Shown: one piece after another, positions 63,056 to 64,000 of the stretch
Numbering within the stretch: the stretch's first letter is position 1
Layout of the letters: every line of letters begins with the position of its first letter
Assembly (NCBI GenBank): GCA_017798145.1
Contig: CP059069.1
Location: 3,767,226 to 3,831,225 of the forward strand
DNA from: Akkermansiaceae bacterium
GTDB taxonomy: Bacteria > Verrucomicrobiota > Verrucomicrobiia > Verrucomicrobiales > Akkermansiaceae
Length of the DNA stretch: 64,000 nt
Direction: 5' to 3'
Made by a program: the position numbers and the translations under genes
The notes under the pieces: model-generated
Told to the model about the DNA's origin: nothing
What the model saw: the letters and a program-made list of their open reading frames with translations, nothing else
The model's database searches: none

Positions 63056-64000
63056 TTAGTTCTTGGTGATCGTTTCGTCGAGGTTAAGCAGGACGCGGGC
63101 GACGGCGGTGGCGGCGGAAAGCTCGGGGAGCGGGTGGGCGGAGAGGTCGAGGGTGACGGGTTGGTAGCTTTCGAGGAAAACTTTCACCTGCTCCGGATCG
63201 GCGGTGAGGGCGGTTTCATACACAGTGGCGAGGGCGGCGGTTTCCTCGGCGTCGGGTTTGCGGGAGGTGCAACGGACGAAGGCGCGGCTGATCCTTTCCG
63301 GCAGCGTGCCGGTGTCGGTGAGGATCAGGTGGGCGAGCCCGAGCGCGGCCTCAAGTGAGACCTGTTCGTTGAGGGTGACGAGCGCCTGTAGGGGCGTGGT
63401 GGAGATGTTGCGCCGCACGCAGGAGACGGCTCCGGGCGGGGCGTCGAAGGTGACGAGCATGGGGTAAGGAACCGAGCGGAAGCGGAAGGTGTAGAGGGCG
63501 CGGCGGTAGCGGTTCGAGTCCTCCTCGATGAACCACGTCTTGGGCCCGTAGGAGACGGGGCGCTCGAAAAGGTAGCCTGGCGCGGGCGGGAACACGCTGC
63601 GCCCGCCGAGCGATTTGTCCAGCAGCCCGGAGCTGGCGAGCTGGATGTCGCGCACCGTTTCCGCAGGGACGCGGAGCCGCGGGCCGTGGGCGAGCAGACG
63701 GTTCTTCGGATCGCGGCCGCGCATGGCGGGGCTCATCACGGAGGACTGGCGGTAGGTGGCGCTGGTGACGATGAGGCGGTGGATGTGCTTCATGTCCCAG
63801 CCGCTTTCCATGAACTCCACGGCGAGCCAATCCAGAAGGTCCGGATGCGAGGGCGCGGCGGCCTGGTGGCCGAAGTCTTCCGAGGTTTCCAGGATGCCCG
63901 TGCCGAAATATGCCTGCCAGATGCGGTTCACCATGACGCGGGCGGCGACAGGGGATTTCGGATCGACAAGCCATTTCGCGAAGGTAAGGCGCGACTCGGG
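63056..64000 (-). CDS. DUF1553 (PSD1-type) protein, 5' end outside the window
   Basis: At least 315 residues of a DUF1553 protein; the frame is open to the window edge, so the N-terminus (normally with a DUF1549 region and a PSD1-type planctomycete cytochrome c domain) is cut off. Recognisable blocks are RVMVNRIWQAYFGTGI, DFGHQAAAPSHPDLLDWLA and DMKHIHRLIVTSATYRQSS. The C-terminus reads ARVLLNLDETITKN. It sits 94 nt upstream of the DUF1501 gene on the same strand; the pair is a standard Planctomycetota-Verrucomicrobiota unit with a proposed role in envelope redox or glycan degradation. The cytochrome domain cannot be seen here. Confidence 0.88.
   Translation of the reverse strand, partial: PESRLTFAKWLVDPKSPVAARVMVNRIWQAYFGTGILETSEDFGHQAAAPSHPDLLDWLAVEFMESGWDMKHIHRLIVTSATYRQSSVMSPAMRGRDPKNRLLAHGPRLRVPAETVRDIQLASSGLLDKSLGGRSVFPPAPGYLFERPVSYGPKTWFIEEDSNRYRRALYTFRFRSVPYPMLVTFDAPPGAVSCVRRNISTTPLQALVTLNEQVSLEAALGLAHLILTDTGTLPERISRAFVRCTSRKPDAEETAALATVYETALTADPEQVKVFLESYQPVTLDLSAHPLPELSAATAVARVLLNLDETITKN

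Overview
The window is high-GC bacterial chromosome, most probably from the phylum Verrucomicrobiota (Verrucomicrobiales-like). This is inferred from the gene families together: three secreted sulfatases, a Tat-exported DUF1501 protein next to a DUF1553/PSD1-type protein, a PEP-CTERM protein, a DUF6288 toroid protein, a cytochrome c/FG-GAP fusion, and HemQ in an organism with a TamA/TamB outer-membrane system. I saw no phage, integrase, transposase, CRISPR array or plasmid gene. Coding density is high. Many adjacent genes share ATGA or GTGA stop/start overlaps, which indicates translationally coupled operons.

Layout. 0-10 kb: housekeeping genes (malate/lactate-type dehydrogenase, an EF-P with arginine at the position of the modified lysine, RibBA, YqgE, an alpha/beta hydrolase, RNase R, HemQ). 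10-14 kb: an amino-sugar operon, glmM, a stand-alone GlmU-type acetyltransferase, then glmS. 14-24.8 kb: M42 aminopeptidase, DUF6288 protein, L,D-transpeptidase coupled to trpB, a zinc-motif protein, MsrA lipoprotein, UbiE, sulfatase, zinc-ribbon membrane protein and PolX/PHP polymerase. 24.8-32 kb: two adjacent minus-strand operons. One encodes a CcoN-like protein without a recognisable Cu-B site, a small membrane protein, and a large membrane protein fused to CcoO-like and CcoP-like cytochrome c domains. The other encodes YceI, a polyprenyl synthase, an FtsX-type permease and an ABC ATPase. 32-40 kb: secreted Ig-like protein, two-component system, metallohydrolase, sulfatase, DAHP synthase and tRNA-Thr. 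40-50.5 kb: two tandem membrane-anchored alpha/alpha-toroid paralogues, then tamB-tamA-phosphatase and a methyltransferase. 50.5-64 kb: an accessory region with a sulfatase, SGNH/TPR protein, PEP-CTERM protein, cytochrome/FG-GAP protein, a Sel1 lipoprotein coupled to an unknown secreted protein, and DUF1501/DUF1553. Two short DUF1501 3' remnants lie among these.

How genes may work together. GlmS, GlmM and the left-handed beta-helix protein give a route from fructose-6-phosphate to GlcNAc-1-phosphate; only the uridylyltransferase step is missing here. TamB and TamA would form an envelope assembly module. YceI, the prenyl synthase and the ABC pair could make, bind and move an isoprenoid lipid. 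The neighbouring CcoN-like/cytochrome c cluster looks like a membrane electron-transfer complex derived from a cbb3 oxidase. These last two proposals are inference and are the strongest candidates for undescribed systems.

Intergenic DNA also carries structure: two stop-to-stop inverted repeats between convergent reading frames, three copies of a TGATCA-rich repeat upstream of minus-strand genes, and a strong hairpin between the tRNA gene and the DAHP synthase gene.
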